Assembly: GCA_963754065.1 (NCBI GenBank)
Contig: CAVWFH010000020.1
Span: forward strand, 144,127-208,126
DNA: 64,000 nt
Direction: 5' to 3'
Origin: JALORV01 sp963754065
GTDB lineage: Bacteria; Pseudomonadota; Gammaproteobacteria; Burkholderiales; Burkholderiaceae_F
The notes beneath the pieces were generated by a model. The model was given only the letters and a program-made list of their open reading frames with translations. It was not told where the DNA came from and did not search any database. This document shows positions 8,681 to 17,975 of the stretch, one piece after another. The number at the start of each line of letters is the position of its first letter. The stretch's first letter is position 1. Both the position numbers and the translations under genes were made by a program.

Positions 8681-9790
8681 TCAGTCGACACTGCGCAACG
8701 GACGGAGTTCGATCAGCGTGTGGCACCAGCCGAGATCGCTCCAGGTCTTTTCTGCGCAGAGCCCGGCCTGACTGGCAAGATCGAGAAAGACGTCGAGCCG
8801 GTACATCCGGCTGTCGCCGTTCGCCACTGTCGCGAAGTAGGGCGAGGTGTTGACCAGGCAATACGCGGCAATGTCGTGGCGCTGGTCGTCCCAGAACGTG
8901 TCCAGCACGAATATCGATCCGCCGGCACGAACGGCAGTGGCCGCGCGCCGGAGAATGTCGACAATCTGGGCTTCGGAAAAGCAGCAGACAAACTGGCTCA
9001 TCCAGAAGGCATCCGGGGCGGCTTCGCCCTCCGGCAGTCGGCTCGTTTCGTTCAGCAGGTCGCAGGGATGGAATCTGGCCCGTTCCAGCAGTCCATGTTG
9101 TTCGAGGTTCGAGCGTGCCAGCTGCAACTGTTGCGGGAGGTCGCACAGCGTGACCGTGCCATCAGCGACGCGAAGCAGGTAGGCAACTGCAAAGTTGCCG
9201 GTATTGGCTCCAACGTCGGCCACGTGTCGCAGGTCTCTCGTAGCCAGCACGTCAAGCGCAGCGGGAAATGCGCTGTCGGAATAGTAGTGATCGTAGGTGA
9301 ACCAGCTGGTCCGGGCAGGCTCGGGCATGTCTGCCATGCCCTCGTAAAACGTCTTCCAGGGACCGAGTTCCTTCAATCCGGCGGGGCGGCCCTCGACCAG
9401 TGCGGCCTCGAGGTGATCGAGGCTGCGATAGCAGACGTCATCAACGAAGTCCATGTTGATGCGAACCAGCGGGTCGCGCTCGATGAAGCGGCCGACAGCG
9501 GTGGTGCGCCAACGGATCTTTCCTGCACCTTGAGTGGCGCTGGCTTCGTCGCGCTCTACTACTCCGGCGGACAGTGCCGACTCCAGCAGTACAGTGGTCG
9601 CGTAACTCGACAGCCCGCTAACGCGTTCGAGCTCGGCCTGGTCCGACCAGTCGCGCGCGCTGACCAGCGCGCGCAGCAGCCCGGTCCGCCGCATCACCTG
9701 TACCACCTGGAAAATGACCGGGGCGAACGCAATGCGTTGCGCCTCGAAGCGCGCCTCGGTCGCCGTCAACGTGCGCTTGAATGTAGACAC
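8681..9790 (-). CDS. SAM-dependent O-methyltransferase of the pigment cluster
   Basis: Predicted class I methyltransferase of the plant-COMT-like/Methyltransf_2 type, 369 residues. An N-terminal winged-helix dimerisation region (LSSYATTVLLESALSAGVVE) precedes the Rossmann domain with SAM motif VADVGANTGNF and the later GGSIFVLDTFW segment. The GTG at 9790 is chosen because GGAG lies six bases upstream; the open frame continues 21 codons further without support. It is divergent from the lipoprotein-ACP-ligase operon. Aryl polyene clusters carry a methyltransferase that modifies the aromatic head group, so ring methylation of the pigment is the inferred role. Confidence 0.8.
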   Translation of the reverse strand: MSTFKRTLTATEARFEAQRIAFAPVIFQVVQVMRRTGLLRALVSARDWSDQAELERVSGLSSYATTVLLESALSAGVVERDEASATQGAGKIRWRTTAVGRFIERDPLVRINMDFVDDVCYRSLDHLEAALVEGRPAGLKELGPWKTFYEGMADMPEPARTSWFTYDHYYSDSAFPAALDVLATRDLRHVADVGANTGNFAVAYLLRVADGTVTLCDLPQQLQLARSNLEQHGLLERARFHPCDLLNETSRLPEGEAAPDAFWMSQFVCCFSEAQIVDILRRAATAVRAGGSIFVLDTFWDDQRHDIAAYCLVNTSPYFATVANGDSRMYRLDVFLDLASQAGLCAEKTWSDLGWCHTLIELRPLRSVD

Positions 9791-10036
9791 ATCACTCCAA
9801 ATGGGATCGCAGCGTAAACGCCACGACGTCGGCAGTATTGCCGAATACAACACACTTCAACAGTGACATCGGCAATGTAAGATTCTTCGCATTTACCTCT
9901 TGCCACTTGCTGACCATCAATATTATTTTCGGCCCGGGCAAGAGAATGAGTCACATGTCCTTGCGAGACTGTGCAGTGCAGCAATTGCGCATCAGTTAGA
10001 AATTGTCGTGTTTCGTCTGCGAAGGGGGAGGTGATT

Positions 10037-10429
10037 ATGCGTTTTCGGATGCTTGCCGCTGTTGCCGTCGCCGCCACCGCACTGCTGGTGGTCGGGTGCC
10101 GCACAGTTCCCATCCACAACGTCAAGGATGCGCCGATCAGTCTGCCGGCCGGACAAAAGGACTCAATGGCTGCAGTTGAGAGCGCGATCATTCGCGCCGG
10201 CAACGGCCTCGGCTGGCAAATGAAGGTCGAGAAGCCGGGACTGATTGTGGGCACGCTGAACCTGCGCACGCACACGGCTGTGGTGGAGATCCCATTCTCC
10301 ACGACGTCTTACAGCATCCTTTACAGGAGCAGCGTCAACCTTGACCAGCAAGGTGACATGATCCACAGCAATTACAACGGATGGGTGCAGAACCTGGATC
10401 AGGCTATCCGACGCCAGTTGGTGAGTTGA
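10037..10429 (+). CDS. small lipoprotein at the head of the pigment operon
   Basis: A 130-residue predicted lipoprotein of unknown function. The ATG at 10037 follows GGGGGAGG, and the N-terminus MRFRMLAAVAVAATALLVVGC ends in a lipobox (LVVGC). The mature part is a short alpha/beta domain with NVKDAPISLP, GWQMKVEKPG and IHSNYNGWVQNLDQAIRRQL. No enzyme motif is seen. It is the first gene reading rightwards in the cluster, 60 bases before the ACP gene. A role in envelope placement of the pigment is possible but unproven. The 246-base divergent gap upstream holds only a weak promoter-like TTGCCA/TATTAT pair with short spacing. Confidence 0.75.
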   Translation: MRFRMLAAVAVAATALLVVGCRTVPIHNVKDAPISLPAGQKDSMAAVESAIIRAGNGLGWQMKVEKPGLIVGTLNLRTHTAVVEIPFSTTSYSILYRSSVNLDQQGDMIHSNYNGWVQNLDQAIRRQLVS

Positions 10430-10489
10430 CCGACGGGCGGGAATGGTGCGACGACCGCCCCGTCGGGGGTAACGTGTGCAGGGCGGCAG

Positions 10490-10750
10490 ATGGATCAACT
10501 GGAACGTGAAATCGCTGAATCGATCGTCGATGCGCTCGTGCTGCCTGACGTGCGCATCGAAGACCTGAGCAAGGACACGCCGTTGTACGGTGAGGGCATG
10601 GGGCTCGATTCGATCGACATACTCGAAGTGGCGCTCGTCGTATCCAAGCGCTACGGCTTCGAACTGCGTTCTGACGACCCTCTCAATGAACAGATCTTCC
10701 GGTCGCTCGGATCGCTCGCCGAGCATGTGCGTCGCCACCGTAGCAAGTAG
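10490..10750 (+). CDS. acyl carrier protein
   Basis: 86-residue acyl carrier protein that carries the growing polyene chain on phosphopantetheine. The attachment serine is Ser41 in MGLDSIDILEV, an intact 4'-PP motif. Helix I (ESIVDALVLPDVRIEDLSKDT) and helix III are in the expected places. It is followed after three bases by the ligase gene. Described aryl polyene systems use two ACPs; only this one is present here, so it would have to serve both priming and elongation unless another is encoded elsewhere. It differs in sequence style from the FabF-associated AcpP of fatty acid synthesis. Confidence 0.92.
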   Translation: MDQLEREIAESIVDALVLPDVRIEDLSKDTPLYGEGMGLDSIDILEVALVVSKRYGFELRSDDPLNEQIFRSLGSLAEHVRRHRSK

Positions 10751-10753
10751 TCG

Positions 10754-12571
10754 GTGATGCTCGAAGTCGTCGTTTCCGCGGTGGCTTCCGTCGGGGCTGT
10801 GGGGCTGTTGCTTGCAGGTGGGCTGTTCGCGCGCTCGTTGCTGCCGGGAGCAACGCCACTGGTCTCGCGATTCGCATTGGCTGAGGATCCGGCGACCGCC
10901 GTCCGGCCGCTCGCACAGCGTTACCTGCGATGGCTGACGCTCTTGTGGGCAGCCACCCTGCTCGCCGGCGCATACATCGTTGCACGACGCGCCGCCGGCG
11001 ATGCAGTGCTCCCGCCCGGGATTGGCTATTTCGCACCTCTCGCGCTCGCAGCGCTGCTCTTTTTTGGCGAGCGCAGCGTGCGACGCGTGATGTTCGGAAC
11101 GCAATCGGTCGGACCCGTGACGCGGCAGTGGCGAATCGCGACACGCGTTATGCGTGAAGAGCTTGCGCGGGTGGGCGGAGACATGCCTGGTCGCGCCGAG
11201 CCGGTCGTCCTGCGGCCGGACCAGAGCCGCGCGCTGATCGTCTGGAGCGACGCGCAGTGTTCAGTGGGCGCCCTGCAGGCGGCCGCTCTCCAGCTTTCGC
11301 GGTCGCTGCCGCCGGGCAGACGCGTGCTGGTGGAGTGCGAAGACCGCGCGGTGTTCCTCTGGGCCGTACTCGCCGTCTGGGCAGCCCGACGCACCGTGGT
11401 GATGCCGCCGCCCGACCTCAAGCCCACGCAGGGCGATTCGCCTGGATCCCATTACGATTGCATCGTCACCGATCGGCCTGAGCAGGACAGAACGACCGAT
11501 CTGCCGACGCTTCGCGTCAACGCCGCTGCTCTGCGCGGTGCACTTGAGGCACGCCCGGTCGTGGCAACCAGCATCGCCTTGCCGATGTCGCACGTCGCCG
11601 CGGTGTTCTTCACGTCCGGCAGCACCGGACAGCCGACGGCGCAGCCCAAGACCTGGCGCCAGCTCGTCGAAGCGGCCGACGCGATGGGCGATCTCTTGCA
11701 GTTGCATGATGCGGCGGTGCTGCTCGGCGGAACGGTGGTTCACTCTCACATGTTCGGCTTCGAGATGCTGGTGATGCAGGCGCTGCGCGGCCCGGGAGTC
11801 GTCTATGCATCGCGCATCGTCTTTCCGAGCGACCTGGCCCAGTTTGCCGAGTTGGATGCACCCGAGAAGTGGCTGGTGACGACGCCGTATCACCTGGGCC
11901 TGTTCGTCGAGGCAGGCCCGTTGCCTGCAGGACTGCAACGCATCGTTGCTGCGACCATGCCGCTGGATGCCGCGCTCGCTGCCAGGGTCGAAGCCGGCAC
12001 CGGTGCGCAGGTGCACGAGATCTACGGCAGTACCGAGGCAGGTTGCATCGCCACGCGCCGTCCCGTTGCCGGCCTGGGATGGCGTCTGGCCAAGGACTTG
12101 CGACTGTCCGTAAAGGACGATGGCAAGGTGGTGCTGGTCGGCCGTCGTGTCGGTGGCGTGCTCGAAGTGCGCGACCGCATCGTACTGAGCGACGACGGGT
12201 TCGAACTGCGTGGTCGCGATACCGATATCGTGAAAGTCGCCGGCAAGCGCACTTCGCTGCAGGCGCTGACGGCGGTGCTCCGTGGCATCCAGGGCGTTGA
12301 AGATGGCGCCTTCATCGACGGCGCTGCGATTGGACAGAAGCGTCTGGCGGCCATCGTCGTCGCGCCCGGACTGTCGAGCGAACGGATACGCGAGGCACTG
12401 GCCGCTCGCATCGATGCCGCATTCCTCCCACGCCCCCTGGTACTGGTCGACAGCTTGCCGCGCGACGCCAATGGCAAAGTGCGGCTTGACCCGCTGGTTC
12501 AGTCGGCTGCCGCTGCTCGCCGCAAGACGACCCCACGATCGACCGAGGTGCAGCGCTCCGATGTCAGCTGA
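10754..12571 (+). CDS. membrane-anchored AMP-dependent acyl ligase (COG4648-like domain fused to ligase)
   Basis: A 605-residue two-part protein. The first ~130 residues hold three or four hydrophobic segments and resemble the small membrane protein (ApeG, COG4648) of aryl polyene clusters, ending FFGERSVRRVMFG. From about residue 150 it is an adenylate-forming ligase with TSGSTGQPTAQPKTW, a YGSTEAG motif and a C-terminal subdomain with DANGKVRLD carrying the catalytic lysine. In characterised pathways the ligase (ApeH) activates the aryl starter acid (for example 4-hydroxybenzoate) onto ACP. Here the two functions appear fused. The start may be the ATG at 10757 rather than 10754. The 3' end overlaps the dehydratase ATG by 11 bases. 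Confidence 0.85.
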   Translation: MMLEVVVSAVASVGAVGLLLAGGLFARSLLPGATPLVSRFALAEDPATAVRPLAQRYLRWLTLLWAATLLAGAYIVARRAAGDAVLPPGIGYFAPLALAALLFFGERSVRRVMFGTQSVGPVTRQWRIATRVMREELARVGGDMPGRAEPVVLRPDQSRALIVWSDAQCSVGALQAAALQLSRSLPPGRRVLVECEDRAVFLWAVLAVWAARRTVVMPPPDLKPTQGDSPGSHYDCIVTDRPEQDRTTDLPTLRVNAAALRGALEARPVVATSIALPMSHVAAVFFTSGSTGQPTAQPKTWRQLVEAADAMGDLLQLHDAAVLLGGTVVHSHMFGFEMLVMQALRGPGVVYASRIVFPSDLAQFAELDAPEKWLVTTPYHLGLFVEAGPLPAGLQRIVAATMPLDAALAARVEAGTGAQVHEIYGSTEAGCIATRRPVAGLGWRLAKDLRLSVKDDGKVVLVGRRVGGVLEVRDRIVLSDDGFELRGRDTDIVKVAGKRTSLQALTAVLRGIQGVEDGAFIDGAAIGQKRLAAIVVAPGLSSERIREALAARIDAAFLPRPLVLVDSLPRDANGKVRLDPLVQSAAAARRKTTPRSTEVQRSDVS

Positions 12572-12863
12572 GTCGCTATCGGCCCGGTACTGTGTCGACG
12601 CGGGGCATCGTGCGCTGGCGGGACACTTTCCCGGGGATCCGATCGTTCCGGCGGTCGTGCTGCTTCGATTCGTTGAGCTGACGCTCGCGCGTGCCGGACA
12701 GCGGCTCACGGGCATCGAGCGCATGAAGTTCCTGCGACCGGTGCGTCCGGGAGAACACATCGACGTCACGATAATGCCGATCGGCAGCAGTCGTGGCTCG
12801 GTGGAAATGGCGGTCGATGGTGGAATCGTCGCCCGGGGCCTATGGCACACCTCGCAGGAGTGA
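12561..12863 (+). CDS. hotdog-fold 3-hydroxyacyl-ACP dehydratase (ApeI-like)
   Basis: A compact 100-residue hotdog protein. Motif GHFPGDPIVPAVVLLRF matches the FabZ/FabA-type active-site helix region of thioester dehydratases, and the strand GIERMKFLRPVRPGEHIDVT follows. In aryl polyene biosynthesis an ApeI-type dehydratase removes water from the 3-hydroxyacyl-ACP intermediates to build the conjugated chain. The ATG overlaps the ligase stop by 11 bases and its own end overlaps the acyltransferase start, so it is translationally coupled. It is distinct from the second dehydratase at 18698-19123. Confidence 0.85.
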   Translation: MSAESLSARYCVDAGHRALAGHFPGDPIVPAVVLLRFVELTLARAGQRLTGIERMKFLRPVRPGEHIDVTIMPIGSSRGSVEMAVDGGIVARGLWHTSQE

Positions 12864-13807
12864 AGAGTGCCTACCGCGACTGGACTCGCGCGCCCGAGCG
12901 CGGAAGTCCCGGTTTGCTGGCACTGATCGTCCGCCTGGCACGGTGGTTCCCGCGTGAACCGGTCTCGCTGCTGCTTTATCCGATCGTCGCCTACTTTGTC
13001 ACCTTCTCACCGCGGCAAGTCGCGGCGTCGCGTCACTTCCTTGGGCGCGTATGGAACCGACCACCGCTCTGGTCGGAAGTGTTCGCGCATTACATGACGT
13101 TCGCGCGGATGGTGCTTGACCGCGTCTACTGGCTGTCTCGCGCCGAGCACGGCATTCCGGTACGAGTGCACGGGGCCGAGGTGGTCGAGGCGGCGCTGGC
13201 CCGGCGGGCGGCCGGTCTCATCGTGGTCGGTTCGCATCTCGGAAGCTTCGAGGCACTGCGCGGCGCCGGTGAGCGTGTCTGCGGCCGGCGTATCCGTCCG
13301 CTGATGTATGTCGCCAATGCGCCCAAGATTCAGCGGGTGCTCGATGCGGTCAACCCGGAGTTGAAACGCGATGTGATCTTTGCCGGCCGCACGGGCACGA
13401 TGCTCGAAATTCGCGAGGCGATCGAGCACGGCCACATAGTCGGGATCCTGGCGGATCGCTCGCCGTTTGCCGAGCGAACGATGGCTGCAGACTTCATGGG
13501 CCAGCCGGCACCGTTCCCTGTCGGCGCCTACCGGCTTGCGGCGCTGCTCGGAGTGCCGGTCGTGTTCTCGTGCGCGGTATTGAGTGGCAAGGGCTACGAG
13601 ATCTACTTCGAAGCCATGGGCGAACCTCCTTCAGGCGGCTCGCGCGTCGCCCGCGAGCGCTGGATCGTCGAACAGGTCGCCAGCTTTGCGCGCCATCTGG
13701 AACACCATGCGCGCGCCTATCCATTGAACTGGTTCAACTTCTACGACTTCTGGTCCGGGAGCTCGTCGCAGTCCTCGGCCCCCGGGGCGACTGGGCCGTC
13801 GCCGTGA
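12842..13807 (+). CDS. LpxL/HtrB-like lysophospholipid acyltransferase of the pigment cluster
   Basis: A 321-residue acyltransferase of the lipid A acyltransferase-like superfamily. Visible are the hydrophobic N-terminal segment EPVSLLLYPIVAYFVTF, the catalytic HX4(E/D)-type segment GSHLGSFEALR, ILADRSPFAERTMAADFMG and the C-terminal PLNWFNFYDFW, a signature I associate with cluster-type members. It probably esterifies the polyene acid to a lipid head group at the inner membrane. The ATG at 12842 lacks a clear Shine-Dalgarno; a GTG at 12860, overlapping the upstream TGA, is the alternative start. The 3' end forms a GTGA overlap with the next gene. Confidence 0.85.
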   Translation: MAHLAGVKSAYRDWTRAPERGSPGLLALIVRLARWFPREPVSLLLYPIVAYFVTFSPRQVAASRHFLGRVWNRPPLWSEVFAHYMTFARMVLDRVYWLSRAEHGIPVRVHGAEVVEAALARRAAGLIVVGSHLGSFEALRGAGERVCGRRIRPLMYVANAPKIQRVLDAVNPELKRDVIFAGRTGTMLEIREAIEHGHIVGILADRSPFAERTMAADFMGQPAPFPVGAYRLAALLGVPVVFSCAVLSGKGYEIYFEAMGEPPSGGSRVARERWIVEQVASFARHLEHHARAYPLNWFNFYDFWSGSSSQSSAPGATGPSP

Positions 13808-14364
13808 CTGTCGTCGCTGCCTGCGTCGCTGCGCTCGCGATGATGCTGTCGTCAGTAGCGGCGGCGCAGGAGCCCATCACACCCGCCGAGATACTTCAGC
13901 GTGTTTCCGCCGCGGTTGCCCCCGAAGTGGGGTTCAGGGAGGTGCGGACGACGCGCCTGCTGAAGACGCCGCTGGTGTCCAGCGGTGTGCTGCGCTATTC
14001 CCCGCCGAGCCGGCTCGAGAGAGAAACGCGCAAACCGGTGCAGGAGTTCGTGGTCATCGAGGACCTGCAGGTCACGATCGATCGCGGCGGCTCGCAAACG
14101 GTGGTCTCACTGATCAGCGGAACACCCCCTGCAGCGATGGTGCAGACGCTGCGCGCGGTGCTCAGTGGCCAGATGCGCGAGCTCGACGCGCTTTACCTGG
14201 CGAGCGCGCAGGGCTCGAGCGAGCGATGGACGCTGAACCTGGAGCCGCGCACGAGCGACACGGTGATCCGCAGCATTCGGCTGCTTGGCAGCGGGGGGGC
14301 GGTGGAGGAGATCGAAGTGCTGGAGCGAAGCGGGGACAAGACCGTCACCCAGCTTTCGCGCTAG
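13804..14364 (+). CDS. LolA-like periplasmic outer-membrane lipid/lipoprotein carrier
   Basis: A 186-residue exported protein with signal peptide (TVVAACVAALAMMLSSVAAAQ) and the LolA/LolB-like pattern: FREVRTTRLLKTPLVSSGVLRYSPPSRLERE followed by beta strands and WTLNLEPRT. The GTG start overlaps the acyltransferase stop. Genes of this type sit next to MMPL exporters in aryl polyene clusters and are thought to carry the lipidated pigment across the periplasm. No catalytic residues are expected. Confidence 0.82.
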   Translation: MTVVAACVAALAMMLSSVAAAQEPITPAEILQRVSAAVAPEVGFREVRTTRLLKTPLVSSGVLRYSPPSRLERETRKPVQEFVVIEDLQVTIDRGGSQTVVSLISGTPPAAMVQTLRAVLSGQMRELDALYLASAQGSSERWTLNLEPRTSDTVIRSIRLLGSGGAVEEIEVLERSGDKTVTQLSR

Positions 14365-14377
14365 ACCGGACGCCGGC

Positions 14378-16721
14378 GTGGGTCGCTCCCTCCGTCTGGC
14401 GCTGTGGTGCATCCTGGCCGTGGCGCTTGGGTTCGCGCTTCCGCAGGTGAATGTCGACGCTGATCTCAGCCGCTTCGTATCGGCTGATAGGCCCGATGCA
14501 CAGCTCGACTTGTCAGTCGCACTGCAGCGCGGGATGGGGGGGCGGGCAGTGCTGATCGCGCTTCCTGCGTCGACCACCGAAAGCGGCCGCCGATGCCAGC
14601 CGCCGCATGGTGACGGCGTTGCGAATCTCCGGCGTGTTTGCGACGGTGCACAACGGCGATACGGGACTGCTTGCCGCCGAGGTCGAGCCGCTGATCGCGT
14701 ATCGCTACGTGCTCAGCGATCGCGTCGATGCCGCGTTGTTCTCGGAAGACGGTCTTCGTATGCGACTGCGCGATGCCGAGGCCATGCTTGCCGATGCGCG
14801 CGCCTGGATCGTGACGCAGCTGCTTCCGCTCGATCCGACGCTCGAAACGCTGCATCTGGCAGAGCAGTGGAGCGGTGGCGCGCGATTGCCGATGCAGCAC
14901 GGTGTCTGGTTTGCCCGCGGCGGCACGGACGCCATGATCATTGCGACGACGCGCGCTGCGGGTGACGATGCCGTCGGGCAGAAGGCTGTCGAAGCAGCCA
15001 TCCGGCAGGCGGCCTCGGCTGTCGGCGTGCCGCAGTTGAAGTACACCGGCCTGGGACTGCTGGCTGCCGAGGCGCGCGACGCGACACGCGCGCGGGTCGA
15101 GCGACTGGGGTGGGTCAGCGCGCTGCTGGTCACGTTCATTCTTTACCTGGGATATCGGCGGCTGCTGCCGGTCGTGCTGTCGCTGCTGCCGGTGGCGCTG
15201 GGGATAACGGCCGGTGGCGTCGTGACCGACTTCATCTTCGGCGAAATCAACGTGCTGGCAGTCGCCTTCGCGTGCATCCTCGTCGATGAAGGCTCCGACT
15301 ACGCGTCCTATCTGCTGACGCAGGCGCGACCCGGGCAGCCACTGGGTGCTGAAGCTCGCCGCATCTGGCCCACCTTGCGACTCGCGGTACTGACCAGTAC
15401 CGCTGCTTTCGCGGTGCTGCTGCTGGCACAGTTCCGCGGCCTGCAGCAGCTCGGCCTGCTGTGCGGCGTCGGGCTGTTGGTCGCGGGCGCGGCGGCACGA
15501 TGGTTGCTGCCGGACCTGCTCAATCCCGCACAGATGCCGAGCTGGTCGCCGCCACGGGTCGCGCGCAGCGTCCCGGCCTGGTCCGGCTGGAGCCTGCCGG
15601 CGGGGCGGCGCGGGCGCATTGTGCAACTGGCCGCAGCTGTTGGCGCGCTGCTCGTGCTGTCGGTCGCGCAGCCGACATGGGACGATGGCGTGGGGGCCAT
15701 CAATCCGCTGCCGACCGATCGCATCGCGGCAGATCGCGCGCTTCGCAACGCCGCCGGTCTCCCGCTCGACCAAGGCGTGTTGCTGTTTTCCGGTGCCGAC
15801 GATGAAGCGGTGTTGCAGGCACAGGAGGCATGGCTGCCGGCACTCGGCGCATTGCAGCTTCGAGGTGAGGTGGACACCTTCGACTTGGCCGCACGCTATT
15901 TCCCGAGTTTCAGGACACAGCAGCAGCGTCTGGCTGCCGTGCCCGAGGCCTCGGTGCTGGCGCCACTGCTAGAAAGGGCGGTACAGGGCACCGCCTTCAA
16001 TGTGGAAGCCTTCCAGCCATTTCTCGAGAGCGCCTCGAAGGCGCGTTCGACCTCGCTGACACTGTCGGCACTGCCCGACGGCTTGTTCAGGCAACGCGTC
16101 GAGAGCCTGCTGCTGCAGATTAACGGCCAGTCGCTGGGACTGGTGCCGATTGCGGGGCGCGCCTCGCGCGACGATTTGCTCGCCTCGGCCCGCAAGGCCA
16201 TCGCGGATCGGCCGGTCAGCGTTGTGTGGTTCGAGCCGCGGACGCACCTGGGTGCGCTCCTGACGGCGGTGCGCGAACGCCTGCTGGGGCTGCTGCTGCT
16301 CTGCGTGGTCGCAATGTTTCTCGTTATCGCGGTCGACCGGCGCTCGCTGGTCCACGGCCTGCGAGTGATGACTCCGGCGGTCACCGCGCTATTGCTGACC
16401 GCGGCACTCGTGCGGCTGGGATTCGGACCCCTGACGGTGTTCAATCTCGTGGCGTTGATGCTGTTGCTGGGTGTCATCACCAACTACTCACTGTTCATAC
16501 ACTCGCCGCCGGCCGGGTCGGACGAAAGTGATCGACGGGCGCACTTGGTGTTTTCGCTGCTCATCGCGAGTGCGACGACACTGGCGGTGTTCGGGGCGCT
16601 CGGGCTCAGCGGCATCGGTGTCGTCGAGGCGGTCGGCCAGACGGTCGTCGTCGGTATCATTGCGGGGCTCGCCTGGCTCATTGCGACGCGCGGGCCCGCC
16701 TCCGGCGGCGCAGCAAACTAG
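14378..16721 (+). CDS. MMPL-family exporter of the pigment cluster (one +1 frameshift near 14575-14592)
   Basis: RND-superfamily MMPL lipid exporter of about 780 residues that would move the lipidated aryl polyene out of the inner membrane. The N-terminus (from GTG 14378, RSLRLALWCILAVALGFALP, then GGRAVLIALPASTTES) is in one frame; the rest (AADASRRMVTALRISGVF onwards, with many transmembrane segments and VDEGSDYASYLL) is in the next frame. Joining needs one base skipped at about 14575-14592, within ACCGAAAGCGGCC. Both halves match the expected order, so this is one gene with an indel, not two genes. A downstream ATG at 14607 would remove the first transmembrane helix. Confidence 0.82.
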
Positions 16722-16745
16722 CCGGGTGCATTCATCGAATCTGTC

Positions 16746-17975
16746 GTGAGCAAGTACGAGGCTGAGCGCGACGCGGGGAATCGCCTGTACCCGTTGTCGA
16801 TCGAGGCATTCACCGGCACTTGTGCCATCGGTCGCGGCCGAGCTCAGATCGCCGCGGCGCTGCGGATCGGCCAGTGCGGACTCGCGCCCAACACCTTTGG
16901 CGACTCGGCAGCGGACATCCGCGCCTATGTCGGCCGTGTCGCTGCGATCGAACAAGCGATGCTGCCGGAACGACTCGCCGCATGGGACTGCCGCAACCAT
17001 CGCCTGGCATGGATCGCCTTGCACGAAGACGGGTTCGACGTCGCTGTCACGGCTGCCGCGCGCCGCTTTGGTCGAACGCGCATCGGTGTGTTTGTCGGCA
17101 GCAGCACTTCGGGGATGCTCGACACGGAAGACATGTTCCGCTACGGACACGAGGAGCGGCTCGAGTCCTCCCGCTTCGAGCGACGTCACAGCATGGGATC
17201 CGTCGCCGACTTCGTTGCGCTGGCGCTGGGGCTCGATGGCCCGCGCCACTGCGTGTCGACCGCCTGCTCGTCGAGCGCCAAGGTATTCGCGGTGGCAGCC
17301 CGCTACATTGCCGCAGGACTCTGCGACGCGGCGGTGGTCGGCGGCGTCGATTCGCTCTGCTACACGACTCTCTACGGATTTTCGTCACTGGAACTACTGA
17401 GTTCGCAACCGGCCCGGCCATTCGCGCGCGACCGCTCGGGCATTTCGATCGGTGAGGGCGCGGCCTTTGCGTTGCTGATGCCCGATGGCGCCGGCGCGAC
17501 GGCACTGCTGGGCGCAGGAGAGTCGAGCGACGGTTACCACATGTCGACGCCGCATCCGCAGGGACTCGGGGCCGAGCGGGCGATTTCCCAGGCGCTGGAT
17601 AGCGCGCAGCTGCTGCCACGCGACATCGACTACATCAACCTGCATGGCACGGGAACACCGGCCAATGACCACGTCGAGGCGCTCACCGTGGCGCGCGTGT
17701 TTGGCAGTGCGACGCCGTGCAGCTCGACCAAGGGCGCCACCGGCCACTGTCTGGGCGCTGCCGGCGCAGTGGAGGCCTTGATCTGCGACCTGGCGTTGGA
17801 GCACCAGTGCGTTCCCGCAAACGTCGGGACCACGGTCGCAGGAGTCGAGCCGAGGATCGGGCTCGCAACGGTGGCTGTCGACTCGACCCTCAAGCGCGTG
17901 CTCTCCAACTCATTCGGCTTCGGTGGCAGCAACTGCGCGCTTGTTTTCGGCAGGGAGGCTTTGCTGCAGCGATGA
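16746..17975 (+). CDS. beta-ketoacyl synthase, aryl polyene ApeO type
   Basis: Elongating ketosynthase of 409 residues that condenses malonyl-ACP with the growing polyene. The catalytic triad is complete: Cys174 in VSTACSSSAKVF, His in NLHGTGTPANDHVEAL, and His in TKGATGHCLGAAGAVEAL; the NSFGFGGSNCALVF end motif is intact. GTG start 24 bases after the exporter stop, without a strong Shine-Dalgarno. The 3' ATGA overlap couples it to the chain-length-factor gene, the usual arrangement of a KS/CLF pair. It is the only complete ketosynthase in this cluster. Confidence 0.93.
   Translation: MSKYEAERDAGNRLYPLSIEAFTGTCAIGRGRAQIAAALRIGQCGLAPNTFGDSAADIRAYVGRVAAIEQAMLPERLAAWDCRNHRLAWIALHEDGFDVAVTAAARRFGRTRIGVFVGSSTSGMLDTEDMFRYGHEERLESSRFERRHSMGSVADFVALALGLDGPRHCVSTACSSSAKVFAVAARYIAAGLCDAAVVGGVDSLCYTTLYGFSSLELLSSQPARPFARDRSGISIGEGAAFALLMPDGAGATALLGAGESSDGYHMSTPHPQGLGAERAISQALDSAQLLPRDIDYINLHGTGTPANDHVEALTVARVFGSATPCSSTKGATGHCLGAAGAVEALICDLALEHQCVPANVGTTVAGVEPRIGLATVAVDSTLKRVLSNSFGFGGSNCALVFGREALLQR

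Noticed and set aside
14536..14542. Run of seven G as the site of the MMPL frameshift
   Set aside because: Removing one G there brings a TGA at 14553-14555 into frame, so the shift must lie further downstream.
14378..16721. Two separate exporter genes instead of one frameshifted gene
   Set aside because: The first frame ends in nonsense and the second lacks the first transmembrane helix; together they form one normal-length MMPL protein.
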